This document shows positions 10,956 to 22,125 of a stretch of DNA of 64,000 nucleotides, piece after piece. Position numbers and translations under genes: made by a program. This DNA comes from Saccharum officinarum (Eukaryota > Streptophyta > Magnoliopsida > Poales > Poaceae), in NCBI GenBank assembly GCA_020631735.1, contig CM036223.1:5184191-5248190 (forward strand). Reading direction: 5' to 3'. The first letter of the stretch is position 1. Each line of letters opens with the position of its first letter. Under the pieces are notes generated by a model, which worked only from the letters and a program-made list of their open reading frames with translations, did no database searches and was not told the DNA's origin.

Positions 10956-13741
10956 CTAGTCAGAACCCCGCGGCAAATGCCGCGGGTGCTAGGCTCAAAT
11001 TACTGGTAATGTGGGAAGAATCGACATATTTACTCATCATTATTGTCTAAAAGGAGCATCAGAACAAACAGCTTATTTCGTTTTCTGGAAAGGCCCTCCA
11101 CATACTTTGCTTCTTTGTCATACCATCTATGCATTAATGTTTCTCCAATGAGGCTACAATCTGAAGACATCTACACATGCTGCATAAAAGTACGGAGACA
11201 CTGTGACAGGATCATGGTCATTTATCCCATACATAATCTAAATGAATGCCGTTTGTGGTGAGTCCCTGCCCCTTATACTGTCGACGTGAGATCAGCAACA
11301 TTTCTGCAGTGAGGTCATAATTGTCCTCAATTGCAGATACCCGATTTGGCTGCTACCTGGTTAAAAAATGCTTCGATCATTTCTTAGGTACACAATGTCA
11401 GTTTCATGTTCATAATTTATTTTTATGGAGACACTATGCACCTATGTCTCATCGGTATTGTCATTGGCATACCAGTATAGCTACTTAAAGTGATCTGATG
11501 ATACTGATTAGGGCTCTCAGATCTAGGATATAATATTGTTACAATATGCTCGTATGAGTTGCATGAGGAGGTTATTTTTTTGGAACATATCCACACTTAG
11601 CAGCAGTTAAAAGCACAAAGAGAGAGGGAAAGTTAATTTAACTGGCTCCATATACTAAGAACAGTCGGTATAATAGTATTAGTACTCCAGGAACATTTGT
11701 TTTACTTGTTGACCAGTGTGTGTATTATGAACCTATATATGCAAAGGCTAGTCCTCTATTCATCATCTGGAAAAGAGACCATAGGTAAGTTCACAGCTTG
11801 AGGCTTACCATTGAGTATAGAAGTAGGGAGATCATTCACAGAAACAACTGGCAATGTCATACAGTTGCGACCTACAAAGATAAGTAACTCGGGTTAGAGG
11901 GAAAAAACCAATTTTCAGGATTGACATAAGAAAGTGAACTGAACTATTTACTGGTAATCAGAGTGTTCCTGAACGGAAGGTACTATAGGGAGCGCAAACA
12001 GGAAAAAGATCATCTTATAAGGAAGAAACTAAATTGGCAGCAGTTTAAATTGAGGCATCCTTTCCTGCAACCAATAGGGCAGTAGTTTAAGCCATCTTTC
12101 GCACAGCTTGTTGAGTATGAAAGTGGCATTGGCTGGCCACTGAGCATTGAGCATGCCATTAAGGCAATGTAAAATGGCAGAATCAATACAATTTTGCAGA
12201 GCATGGGGCTGATAGGAAAAAAAGTGAGCTGATAAAACATGTAGGCCTTCGTTAACAATTGTGTATACCGTTGGGAAATTGAGAATCGAGAAGAAACAAA
12301 CCTTTGTTTTAATATCCCATGATAATTTAAGAGCTGAGACATCGTATGGTTCCAGAGATGCATTATTAGGCCCCAATGTCATGTTCCTAAGCTGGTGCAG
12401 AACAGTAACAATGTGTGTAGATTTCAGTTGATATACATGCTAAACAACGGCAATACACTATGGAATCGGATTTCCGAAAATAATCAGGTCATGTAATGGT
12501 GTGTGCTGAGAGAACAAAGTTTGAAGGAAAATAATTATGGGCATGTCGTACAACTATGAATGCAGCCTGCAAAGCAGCACAGTAACTGAGTATGACATGC
12601 ATCATCAGATATGTCAGGCTAACTAAACATCTGAAGAAATGTAAATGAACAAATCCAAGCTCACAACCTTTGATTGTACTACCCATAGCACAAATCGCAT
12701 CAACAAATTCCAACTCACAGGTACCGGTAACAATCGATCTTTTCCTGAGAACCCATAAATCCTCTGCACTCTCAAGCTCTGCATGTCAATGGACTGCAAT
12801 AATCAAAGAGAGAAAACATGAGCGATAGAGGCAAGATAAGCAGAACACAGGCGTATGTGGATGCCGACCTGGATCAGCATGTGCGGTGCCGTCTCCGTGC
12901 AGTTGGCTGGCCGAGTCGACGCTGGCTCTACAGCAGCACCGCACGGGGAGGTGGCGTCTGTGCGGAGAGCGGGTCCCCGTGCTAGTGAAAGAAAATCCCC
13001 TTCGTCCGTGCAAGTTGTTGACCGTAAGAGAAGAAATATCGTCGAATGATGTAACGCTTCTTCAATTTCGGATGGAAAAAAAAAGGAAATCCATTACCTC
13101 AGCTATTCCATCGGACGTGGCATCGTGCACAGGATCTGCCGTCGGAGGTTATTGTTGGCTGGGGTAGGGTGCGCGCCCAGGCTGGCACGGCAGGGGTGGC
13201 CGCGTCATCGCACCACGCCGGGGGTCGCCCGCGCCAGTGTGGCGTTCCTTTGAGGCGGGGCAGCGCGGGAGGCGGGCATCCATGGCGGAGTCTGCATGGC
13301 TGTGCAGATCGGGAGCACGCAGGCGACGGGGAGGATGGCGTGGCGTAGCGGCCGAGCGGTGGCGGCGCTGGGAGCGTGGGAGGAGGAGGAGGAGGGCGGC
13401 CGCACCGGCCACGGCCCGCTCACGCCAGCCGCCGTCGCCTCGTCCGCGTCCGCCGCCGAGGGCCACCGCGCCGGGGCTGCCGCGGCCAGGTGTCACGGCG
13501 CTGGGGGAGGGGGGCGCCAGGGAGTGCCCGCGCTGGGCCGCCGCGGCCGAGGGTCGCCGCGCCGTCGCCTCGTCCGCATCGGGAGGGAGAGGGAGGGAGA
13601 GATCGAGCGAAGAGAGAGAGTGGAAGGGTGGAGAATCAGTTCGAACCGATCTGAGCTGTTGGATCCAAGATCGGATGGTTGGGAGATTTCGGGGTGACGT
13701 GGCGGGGCTCCCCATCTGGGAAGGCCCCGCCGTTTATTAGA
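10956..13741 (-). mobile_element. Probable minus-strand Helitron with captured exons
   Basis: Read on the minus strand, the 3' end is the hairpin CCCGCGGCATTTGCCGCGGG followed by GTTCTGACTAG and then T: a textbook Helitron end (stem-loop, CTAG, insertion before T). The proposed 5' end, A|TCTAATAAACGGCGG, is at 13741, giving 2,786 bp. The 3' end is well supported; the 5' end is inferred from the TC start and the A before it. The body contains minus-strand exon-like sequence in the same orientation as the element. Confidence 0.55.
11809..13715 (-). pseudogene. Captured gene fragment inside the Helitron
   Basis: Minus-strand pieces look like true exons. At 11809-11871 is NCMTLPVVSVNDLPTSILN, between TTTGTAG and GTAAGC. 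In about 12029-12382 is a longer stretch containing MTLGPNNASLEPYDVSALKL and CIDSAILHCLNGMLNAQWP. Near 12690-12713 is EFVDAICAMGSTIK. At the far right (13150-13715) is a GC-rich leader or first-exon-like segment. No domain is recognised. I infer host exons copied by the Helitron, since their orientation matches the element. No continuous coding sequence can be assembled. Confidence 0.35.
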
Positions 13742-13818
13742 TCTAAATGGTGAAAAATAGTTCATGTGGATAAGAGTCATGGCAAGCGGCACAGATAATT
13801 TGGAAGCCCCTGATGGAA

Positions 13819-14148
13819 TCTAACCATACCTATAAAAGTCGAGGCTGCCAGCCGGGTCCGTCACAGACACATTCCCCACAACAGTGCCTTTGAACAGTAA
13901 ACACATTACTACAGTACCGAATCATATGAACAGTACAAACCGTTAAGAAACAGTAAACACGCTAAGAAACAGTAAACCCGTTGTGAAACAGTAACACCGT
14001 TAAGCAAACAGTATACCCCGTTACTAAACAGTATCAAACTCGCTAAAAAACAGTACCAACCCGTTAACAAATATGGACAAAACAGACAAAAAGAAAAAGA
14101 AAAAAAGGTCAGATTACTGCCCGCGCTTTGCGCGGGCTCTCCTGCTAG
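13819..14148 (+). mobile_element. 330-bp mini-Helitron
   Basis: The 5' end is A|TCTAACCATACCTATAAAAG. The 3' end is the hairpin GCCCGCGCTTTGCGCGGGC, then TCTCCTG and CTAG, followed by T. Insertion between A and T, the TC start, the hairpin about 10 nt before the end and the CTAG terminus all fit a non-autonomous Helitron. It has no coding capacity; most of its body is the short tandem array below. It abuts the proposed 5' end of the neighbouring minus-strand Helitron. Confidence 0.75.
13880..14070 (+). repeat. Ten-unit ACAGTA array inside the mini-Helitron
   Basis: Units begin ACAGT and run 13-22 nt, for example ACAGTAAACCCGTTGTGAA and ACAGTAACACCGTTAAGCAA. I count ten, the first two or three more diverged. 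The array lies just before the terminal hairpin. Confidence 0.88.
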
Positions 14149-14977
14149 TTACACGTAAAATGACAAGGTTCTTGAGTTTTCTTTTTCATCTTTAAATAAA
14201 TTTTACATCACGGGTTTACATGTAAATTAATTGAACACGCTTACTATACTGTACCGCCTGACTGAATGGGACCATGGGCTCACATTTCTGTCCAATGGAG
14301 TCGATCTTGGGGTTGTGTTCAGGGTGTAGGAGGCGTGTTGATTTTGGACTAGCTTGCAGACATGCTCATTTATTAGACTGCTATAAGATGTTTCTTTTCA
14401 CGGTTGGCTACAAAATTAATTTTTTCTTCGCCAGTCCTGCTCTTGATTTGTGAATTTGTGATCCTATCCAAGACTCATGTGCTTGCTGCAGATGCTTTCC
14501 TTCATAGTAGATTAAGATTGCTACTGATTTGGTGCAACTCTTTCAACAGGTGCGCAAAAGATGCAGTTCATGGTAAATGTGGATCCCTGCTCATCGGTCC
14601 CACTATCGTCATCGCCACCAACATCTCCAGCCCAGCTGTCCTTGAGAGGTTTAGGAACATAAGATGTTAAGTGCACTTCAATCACAGATTCGACGAGTCT
14701 TTTTCTATATTGGACCAAGTTCAGTAACTTCTTTTATATATGTTTTTTCCCCAAATGTCACCCCAAAACAAACATGAGACTTGTACAATGGCCCTTTAAA
14801 GTGATGTCTGATGCATTTCTTCAAAGATGTCTTATGACGTTTGTGCTTTGATGTATTTTTTATTGTGCAAAAATCTTTTCTGAAACAAGAAAATTATTGT
14901 TATAAATTCTGCTAAATATTTTAGTACTAATAAATTGTCGAAATAGTCAGGATTCGGGCACCTAATGTTCTAGTACA
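14149..14977. other. No gene recognised
   Basis: AT-rich sequence with one short open frame near 14404-14670 that shows no family resemblance. Nothing else is supportable. Confidence 0.45.
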
Positions 14978-15012
14978 CTAGAAAGCAGCGCGGCCTTGCC
15001 GCGCGGTACCAT
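14978..15012 (-). mobile_element. Helitron 3' terminus, minus strand
   Basis: Read on the minus strand: hairpin GCGCGGCAAGGCCGCGC, then TGCTTT, CTAG and T. These are the Helitron 3' features. The body would extend to the right, where I could not find a matching TC start, so the element is truncated or its end is diverged. Confidence 0.55.
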
Positions 15013-15085
15013 GTGGTGCTTGCATCATGAAGCAAATAATTATATTGCAATTAGTATTATTGTTGATGTTTGACCACCGATAGCC

Positions 15086-15490
15086 TGTCACGGGGGTTCC
15101 CGGGACAGTTGTTCGGGCTTCGACGTATGCTATAGCTCGACGGTGAACGCAGAGACAGTCGATTTATACTGTTTCGGACCCTCGATCGTAATCGAGTAAT
15201 AGCTTTTACGTCCGGTCGGCGTTAACCTTTGCGTTGGATTGATTGTGTTGTATTGTCTCTCTTACAGGGTTTAGACCGTGAGGTCTATTCCTATTGTCTC
15301 ATGTCTTGATCTAGGGAGCTCTGCCCTCCTTTATATAATCCAGGAGGCAAGAGTCCTAGTCGGTTACAATAAAGAAGTCCTAGTAGGATTACATGGTAGC
15401 AATACTATTAGAATTACATAGGAGGAATCCTAGTCAAACTAGATCTTTTCCCTTCCTTGCGGAGTACCCCGTGGGTCCCGCATCGATAAT
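15086..15490 (-). mobile_element. LTR fragment or solo LTR
   Basis: On the minus strand this reads like an LTR promoter region: repeated GTCCTAGTAGG-type segments, a TATA box (GGATTATATAAAGGAGG, about 15330-15345), a downstream leader, and a terminus ending in CCCCCGTGACA at 15086. No second LTR, primer-binding site or ORF is next to it. The upstream boundary is uncertain and no target duplication was confirmed. Confidence 0.5.
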
Positions 15491-15579
15491 TCTTAGGTTC
15501 TGTGGAGAGTAAATAGCAATAGTACAATATAATTACACAGATCAGTGGAGTTGATGTTGATCGTTGCCATTGCGGAGGA

Positions 15580-16330
15580 TAATAGGTGGAGTGTTTTTTT
15601 TGTTGTATAGCAAAACTTTAGGTTTTGAATTTTTGAGCAATTTTTTGTATTCAAAACTTTTTGGCATAAAGACGTTTCCGGTGTCCGAACCGTAGGTACA
15701 ATGGATCCTATGTAAACATTTATGCGGGTGAATTGTAAAAGCGCTTTGAATTTAGAATTTTTCTCTATAATAGAATTGTAGATTTTGAAATTGTGAACAA
15801 TTTTTTTGTGTTGAACACTTTTTTGTAATTGTGAAATGAGGAGAATTTGACCTCGAATTATGAAATTTGGTAATATATAGCCTTGATGGTATTTTATTTA
15901 ATGAAGTAGTGGTGTAGAGCTAGTACGAAAAGATGTAGGAGAGCAATGTTTTTTTTAGCAAAATATGATGTTAGGTTGTGTTGGTACTTTCTTTATGAAA
16001 GTAGTTTTAGTAATTAAAATGACGCATTACTGTAATAACTGTCGATATGATTTTTAACACTTAAAAGCATAGGTAAAAAATTTTATGAATAAATTCGTAC
16101 TAAGACACACGGCAAGAATCCTCTTAATCTATGATGAAAAATTTTCGTCACGGGTCATCAAAAAACCGTGACAACGCAGCATCCGTGATGATTTCAGATA
16201 TCGTCATGGATTAACCTCCGTGACAATTTTTCGAAAACCATCACAGATAAACGGCGTCACCCTAGAGCCTAAGGCCTATATAGCCCAACCCAAGCCCATT
16301 TCTTGTGACAAAAATAATTGTCACAAATGA
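15580..16330. mobile_element. CACTA-like subterminal region
   Basis: Positions 16135-16330 contain inverted short motifs of the type CGTCACGG, CCGTGAC and TTGTGACA, as in the subterminal repeats of grass CACTA elements. The stretch to the left is T-rich with repeated TTTTGAAATT-like words. Neither CACTA end was found, so this is a fragment at best. Confidence 0.35.
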
Positions 16331-16437
16331 ATTGCCACGTTATCATAGATGCTTACATGGACGATGATGATGTGAAAGATGACATGTGGATGATGATGTG
16401 GATGCTTACATCACCATTCAAAAGTGGCCCATTTATT

Positions 16438-16600
16438 AAATGGCCAATATGCTCTAGTTCCGGTTTCCCAACTAGGATTGTCAATCCGGGACTAAAGGCC
16501 CACCCTTTAGTCCTGGGTTTGCTAACCGGGATTGAATGGGGCCCATTGGCCCTCCTGGCCGAACCCGAGATGCTAACATTTTCTTTTGGCATTCCCAAAT
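16438..16600. repeat. GGGACTAAAGG-type inverted repeat
   Basis: The stretch contains TCCGGGACTAAAGG and its near-inverse CCTTTAGTCCTGGGTTTG, with TTCCGGTTTCCCAACTAGGATT and a matching ACCGGGATTG. This layout is common in panicoid MITEs and CACTA ends. Boundaries are unclear. The following 16600-17470 holds no gene I can support. Confidence 0.4.
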
Positions 16601-17470
16601 AAATCAAATACATATTTCCACACCGTTTGGTCAAATGAATTTATATATACAAAGATGTATGCCGGTCTACACAATGATGATATACTAAATTCATACAACC
16701 AACATCGATACATTTGTCCCATCTATCTAGCTGTTATGTCCCCTCCATCCAAGCAACAGTTACTCCAACCTTGTAGCTATTATTTCCAATTGGTTTGGAA
16801 TCTGTCCACGAGTTACAACAAAATAGTAAGGGACAATCCAATTAAACTACAGCAAACAGCTGGGTAACAAGCACAATGAAGATACTACATGCACGAATGA
16901 CTAGATCATAAGGATGTAACCTTCGTACTATTTCCTAAAACAAAACTTTCACACAACAATTTTAAATCTGACAGATACAATACAGGTATATGAATTCCAC
17001 CATAAACAAAACAGTATCAGAGTCAAGTAGCCCCTTTTTGTTAGAGTCCAATGAAATGTAATCTGCACAAATCCGCCATTCAGTTAACTAGAAAATATGG
17101 TGCACTTGCTGCGCCCTACCACTATTTTATCCATAATAATAGTGCCAGGTTCTAATTTGCTGCAGCAGTATCCCAAACAGTAGCTGTAGGTGTGCTGCTA
17201 CTGCATCAAGCACACCTGCATCTACTGTTCATCTGAAAAAGTAGCAACAGCTGCAGCTAACTATGCAACTAGAATGCATAGGAGTGACCATGCTGCAAGC
17301 AAAGTGATACAGGAAAGTGAACTAGAACACAGGAGTATAGCACTAAAATTTAGACACTAAAGAAATAAGTAAACAAATATTAATTTACAAATCGCAGCGT
17401 TATGGTCATCATGTGGTGTTTATTGTGCATTTGCAAGTGTGCCTAGAGCATTTGCAAGAATTGAAGAAAG

Positions 17471-17580
17471 TTCAACACTACATGCACTGCAGTTTAGCAC
17501 TGCTAGCTTGCAAAAATTATATCAGTTCAGCACTACGTGCACTGTAGTTCAGCACTGCTAGTTTGCAAAATTTATATCAC
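17471..17580. repeat. Tandem duplication, 2 x 55 bp
   Basis: The unit beginning TTCAACACTACATGCACTGC (17471-17525) is followed directly by a diverged copy beginning TTCAGCACTACGTGCACTGT (17526-17580). From 17581 to about 18590 I see no gene. Confidence 0.85.
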
Positions 17581-18589
17581 TAGTGGCACAATGTGGCAGT
17601 GACATCACTATTAGATCAGCTGGGCACTACAGTTCAGCACATAATGTTTTAGATACTTGTTTCAATGTATGCGTAAATTAAATATTATGCATGACAGTGG
17701 ATGTGCCTTGCTCGCTATCTCTTGTTCAGATGCCTCACCTTTTAATCGGCCAATCCCAACTGATGCACGCACTTGATTGTTCCTCATTATCTCTCGAGAC
17801 CGCATGTTCATATTCAGTTAACGACACCTCTGTACATTTATTAAAAAATCAGTAAGGAACTGTTATGATAAATAAACCCACAAGATGTGTTATTATCATT
17901 GCATAACAAATGGCAGTCAAGCATGTAAAACCTGTGGACAAGTACATAGCAATCAAGGTTAATAATATATTTTGCATTCTCAATTGAAAATTGTGTCTAT
18001 CTGATTGATGGTTCAGAATGCGCTAGTATTTGGCATTCCCAACTAAATAATTGTTTGTTGTTGCTGTTCAAGCTGCTAAGGTCAGTACCAACCATGGGCA
18101 AGCATGTGAAGCTCCATCCAAACCTATAATATACTGTCCTGTACCTAAATCACTTCAATCCATTCTTTGTATGGTAACTAAAATTGCCCAATTGGCACCC
18201 CATGCTGTATCATCCTACTGCATTTTACTTTCTCAGTATATGCCAGCTTGCAACTGTGACTATTCCTATGTAGCATTTAATATTTAGATCGGTTCAAATA
18301 TTCCAAGATTTTCATGAATAGAACCACATACACACGAAAATTGAATCCTATACCAAGTTCCTAAATCCAACCATCTATATGCTTAGTTTTATATAAAAAA
18401 AACTCACAAATATCAGCATTTAGAAATTAATGTGCTACTAAATTAAAAGAAATAGATTCTCTTCACTCAAATCATGCAGATTTAGTCACTGATTTCAGCA
18501 ATCTCAATAACTACCTATCTATTTGAATGACTAATCCCCACTCACTGGCTAGAAGCAGCAACACCTCTTCAGCATGGCACCATTCCTCA

Positions 18590-19260
18590 CCATGCCTTCA
18601 TTTTCCTCCCACAGGGGTTCGCTCTGCTCCTCCATTAGAAGCAGATGCCATTCCAGCACGCTGCTCCAACCCCCACTCAGACAAGTGCCCCTGCGCCTAA
18701 ATCTGTAGCACCTGCTCGTTCTCTTCCTCCACCAACAGAAAGTGTCGCCCCCTCTCTTCTCCCTACTCCGCCCAGAACTCCACTCCCTGTCACCATTGCA
18801 GACCTAAATCCTTATTGCTACCCAAAAAGACTCAAATCTCGTAGCAGCAGGGGATGGATTCTTACGATATTACCTGGGGGTGGTCGCGTCCTTGCTGGCA
18901 CCTTCCTTGCACCCCACGCCTGTGAGAGTCCAGCAGATCTGGATGCAAATAGCCAAATAGCTAAAGTTAGGGATTGGGTGCTGAGTTTTGCACAGCAGGA
19001 AGGGAAGAGAAGGGGCGGGTGTACCTGGTGCTGGTGCGTGCTCATCACCGGCGACGGGCCTGACGAAGACATGGACATGACGTTAGCCTCCTCGCGCCAA
19101 GCGTCACCCTCGGCCTCCCCGCGCTGCGTGCCTCCTCCGCGCCGAGGGTTTGGTGAGGGTGACAGCAGGGGTGGGGTAGAGGGTGACGGCTGGGGTGGGG
19201 AGGCGCCGCCGGCGTCCTCGGACGGGTGGGATGTGGGTGGCCGTGGGTGAGACTGAGATG
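18590..19260 (-). pseudogene. GC-rich exon-like segment, probably minus strand
   Basis: On the minus strand an open frame rich in Ser/Pro leads to MSMSSSGPSPVMSTHQHQ and a donor-like CACCAG|GTACAC at about 19020, as in a first exon. The plus strand also has a 201-codon Pro-rich frame, so the strand choice is weak. No family is recognised. Confidence 0.22.
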
Positions 19261-19454
19261 AGAGGCAGCTAGGACTAGAGGTGTTCGAGTGGGGGTGGCG
19301 GCTGGTGGTGAGGAGGGATAGACGGAGGCAGCCGGGGGAGCGGGGTTTGCAGATCAACTTGTTTTCCTAATTTACGATTTTTCCATGATTTATTATGCAA
19401 TTTTAAAGTTTCAGCTAATTTATTTAGAAAAAGATGTATATATAATCAAAGGTG

Positions 19455-19700
19455 GACTGCGGGTTGATTTGAGGAAAATCTGAGGAGTTTTTTGCAAAAA
19501 AATACTGAGAGTGTCTCTAGAGTGCGGGTTGATTTTCGATAAAGAGAAGTTTTTTTTGCAAAAAACCCGGAGCCCATCCGATCTGGACTGCGGGTTGATT
19601 TCACAATAATCTGAGGTGGTTTTTGAAAAATATACTGAGAGGGCCTGTAGAGCGCGGGTTGATTTTCGAAAAACAGAAGTGCTTTTTTCCAAAATAACCA
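19455..19700 (+). repeat. Four-unit GCGGGTTGATT array (copy B)
   Basis: Four units of about 60-70 bp each contain GCGGGTTGATTT followed by an A/G-rich stretch and a T-run with GCAAAA or CAAAATA. Units 1 and 3 resemble each other (GGACTGCGGGTTGATTT), as do 2 and 4 (GTGCGGG or GCGCGGG, then TTGATTTTCG), suggesting a dimer that was duplicated. The same array is in copy C at about 26158-26400. Confidence 0.85.
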
Positions 19701-19914
19701 TAGCTCGTCCGGGCCGTCCGCGCGCCCGATCGGACGGACGCAAAAAACGGACGACGTGGCCACTCTCTCCGGCTCTCTTTTGGAGACAGGATTCATTGTA
19801 AAGAGATGTGCATTGTACCGTTCATAGCGCCACGTGTTTCTCTCAGCATAAAAAAGGGGCCTGAGTAGTCATTTCAAAACCAGGCGGATGGACCAGGGTA
19901 TCCCATCTTCGGGC

Positions 19915-20392
19915 TATCCTCAGTGTGGTTGTTCGAAAATTCTATAGAACAGCGGTGTCTATTGTCACTAGGCCGACAGCAGATGGAGGCTTCCGAACAT
20001 GTATCAGAGGAGGCGATACCTCCCGCGAGTATATCGCTACCAAGAACCTGTTCGAGGCGGAGGCAATTGCCATCTGCCGATACGTCAGATCAGCATAGCG
20101 TGTGCTTGGTTATAGTGTGGTTGATCAAAACTACCCCATTCTTGCTAAGCTGGTATCTGAGCTCAATAAATACAATGAGCAGATGGCTGAGCTGCGCACT
20201 TGTGTTGACAAAGCCGTAGGGATGGTGCAGAATGCACCTGGAAGGATCGGGGATGCACGCAAAATGCTTACATTGCAGGCCCCTGGTGAAAATACAGAGG
20301 GCCTACTTGGTTCAGTTACTGAGCTGCTTACATGCATGCAGGCACATTGGAAGGTTGTTGATCAGGCGTTTGCAGTTTTCAAACATGCTGAG
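19915..20392 (+). pseudogene. Captured exons, copy B
   Basis: Two open stretches follow each other. The first (to a TAG near 20096) contains RKFYRTAVSIVTRPTADGGF and REYIATKNLFEAEAIAICRY; I do not recognise it. The second, 20102-20392, reads VVDQNYPILAKLVSELNKYN, then a coiled-coil-like segment ending VVDQAFAVFKHAE at the GTATGT donor, and matches copy A. The splice to the next exon is missing: about 190 bp past the donor the sequence changes to the CCGGAAAACC-rich part. It is therefore a truncated gene piece and not a working gene. The RPRD/CID-type assignment is tentative. Confidence 0.45.
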
Positions 20393-21171
20393 GTATGTAA
20401 GAGACCAGTTTATCCTTTATCCAGACGCGCATGTGTAGATAACGGGCTAATACCATGTGCACCTGGCCTACCAGGAAATGTACAATTCTATCAGATTGGA
20501 GACAAGGTATGCAAAATCGTCTGTAGTGCCCTTGGTGAACAGGTTCGTTCTCTTTTCTATCCCATATCACAGTAGTTATTTCTATGCACTTTCCATTAAA
20601 ATTAGCATCCGCCCCAAATCCGCGGTATTTCGGGTATCCGAACCCGTAAAACCGTGGGCGAAAAACAAGCACCAAACCCGAAAACCGGAGAACCGAAAAC
20701 CGCGGATACCCGAACCGAACCCGATCCACTGACATCCTTACACCCTCGCCCCACACACGCGGAGCTGCCCCCACTCCCTGCCTCCCTCCAGCTCCAATCC
20801 CCTCTAGATCCGGCGCTGCCTCCATCCACCCCGGCAGGCGTCCTCTGGCTCCGCCCCGCCACCGCCGACGCCGCAGCCGCACCCCGTCAAGCTGCCGCCC
20901 ATCCCGGTACGCCGTCGATCCACCCTTGCCCCACCCCGCGTCGATTTGTGCGTCACCGACCATCCACCCGATGTTTTCCCTGCGCCTCCGGCATCATCCA
21001 GATGACGAGATCCCTCCCCTCATTGACCTCCCCGAACCCTAGGGCTATAGCAAACCTCGCCACCTCCACCTTCGTCTTCCTTGCGACACGGCAGTTGCGG
21101 ACCACGACCCTGCAGAAGATGAGCACATCACGCATGGGAACTTGGTGTGGTCCTCCACCTTCCTCGCAATG

Positions 21172-22125
21172 AGACGGTAGTACCGTGAGATCGGATCCAG
21201 ATGCTCCATGCCCGCATCCTCTCCTGCTTCCGCTGTGACTCCGACCCGTCCGGTGATCTCCTTGCAAAATCCTTGTGCCTCTCTGTTTTTCCTGGTATGT
21301 ATCGATGCGCGTGCTTATATGTTTGCCTGATTGTTTTGTCCAGTATCCTCTCGTGAGGCAGGGTAGTATGGCAGACTCAAGCCCTGGCGCAGGAGGATGC
21401 TAGCATTCAATATTTGTGCTACCGTTTTCTTTGAGGCTATTTAGTGGGTTTTTCTTTTTGGAAATTTGGAGAATGGAAATAAACTTTTGTTGCATCCGTT
21501 CAAGGGGAACGGTGACGATGGGACCGGTGGCAGCGTCAAACTCGAAGATCACATCATTCATGTCATGGTGGCCTCCTCCTTCACATGTTCCCGCATTGGA
21601 GAGCCGCCATTGCTCCTGGTGCTGGCATCAAGGTTGGCATGGATGATGCCCACCATATGTTCACTGTAATGCTCTCAAGGTAATACATGGTACAAGTTTA
21701 GATTTCTCGTGGATTTTTTTTCTTGAATTTGATGTGGATTTCACTGTTTCATTTCATTTGGATTTGGATTAGAGTGACAGCTTTGAACTCTCACCATTGT
21801 CTTCATGATTAATCAATCGTGTATCATTGTCGTTTAATTTAAAATACAGATGAGCTGTTTACAGAGCTCTTGCGCATTAGCTTTGTTGTATTGGCAATAC
21901 TGCCCTTGACGAACATCCATTACTGCAGCACTCCTGCCCTTGATGTGTGTCCATGGCCTATCAGTTATTCAGTTTGCTTCTATGCTTTGGAAGTTGGAAC
22001 TACAATTTCTAGATGCATAAAGTGATCGCTGGAAGCGGGAGGCAGATCATGCTTTTGACGTTCCTGAAGATCGAAGCCTATATTTCCACGTACCAATGCG
22101 GCCATCTTTGATCCAGGAATGTTAA
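21172..22125 (+). other. Unidentified, weakly coding-like
   Basis: A plus-strand stretch at 21490-21665 reads HPFKGNGDDGTGGSVKLEDH and onward to a stop and has coding-like composition. No family is recognised and no supporting splice sites were settled. The rest is AT-rich with nothing supportable. Confidence 0.2.

Larger units (their letters stand above)
19348..21171 (+). repeat. Duplicated block, copy B (about 1.82 kb)
   Basis: The block begins GGTTTGCAGATCAACTTG and ends CCTTCCTCGCAATG. It is nearly identical to copy C (26050-27899). It joins a four-unit GCGGGTTGATT array, a promoter-like stretch, a host exon (same as copy A), and a CCGGAAAACC-rich plus GC-rich part unrelated to the parent gene. 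Relative to C it lacks about 16 bp after GGCCTGAGTAGT and 5 bp after GGGTATCC. No inverted repeat, LTR or Helitron end marks its borders. Confidence 0.92.

Noticed and set aside
13880..14070. CRISPR-like array
   Set aside because: Units are short, degenerate and without spacers; they form the body of a plant mini-Helitron.
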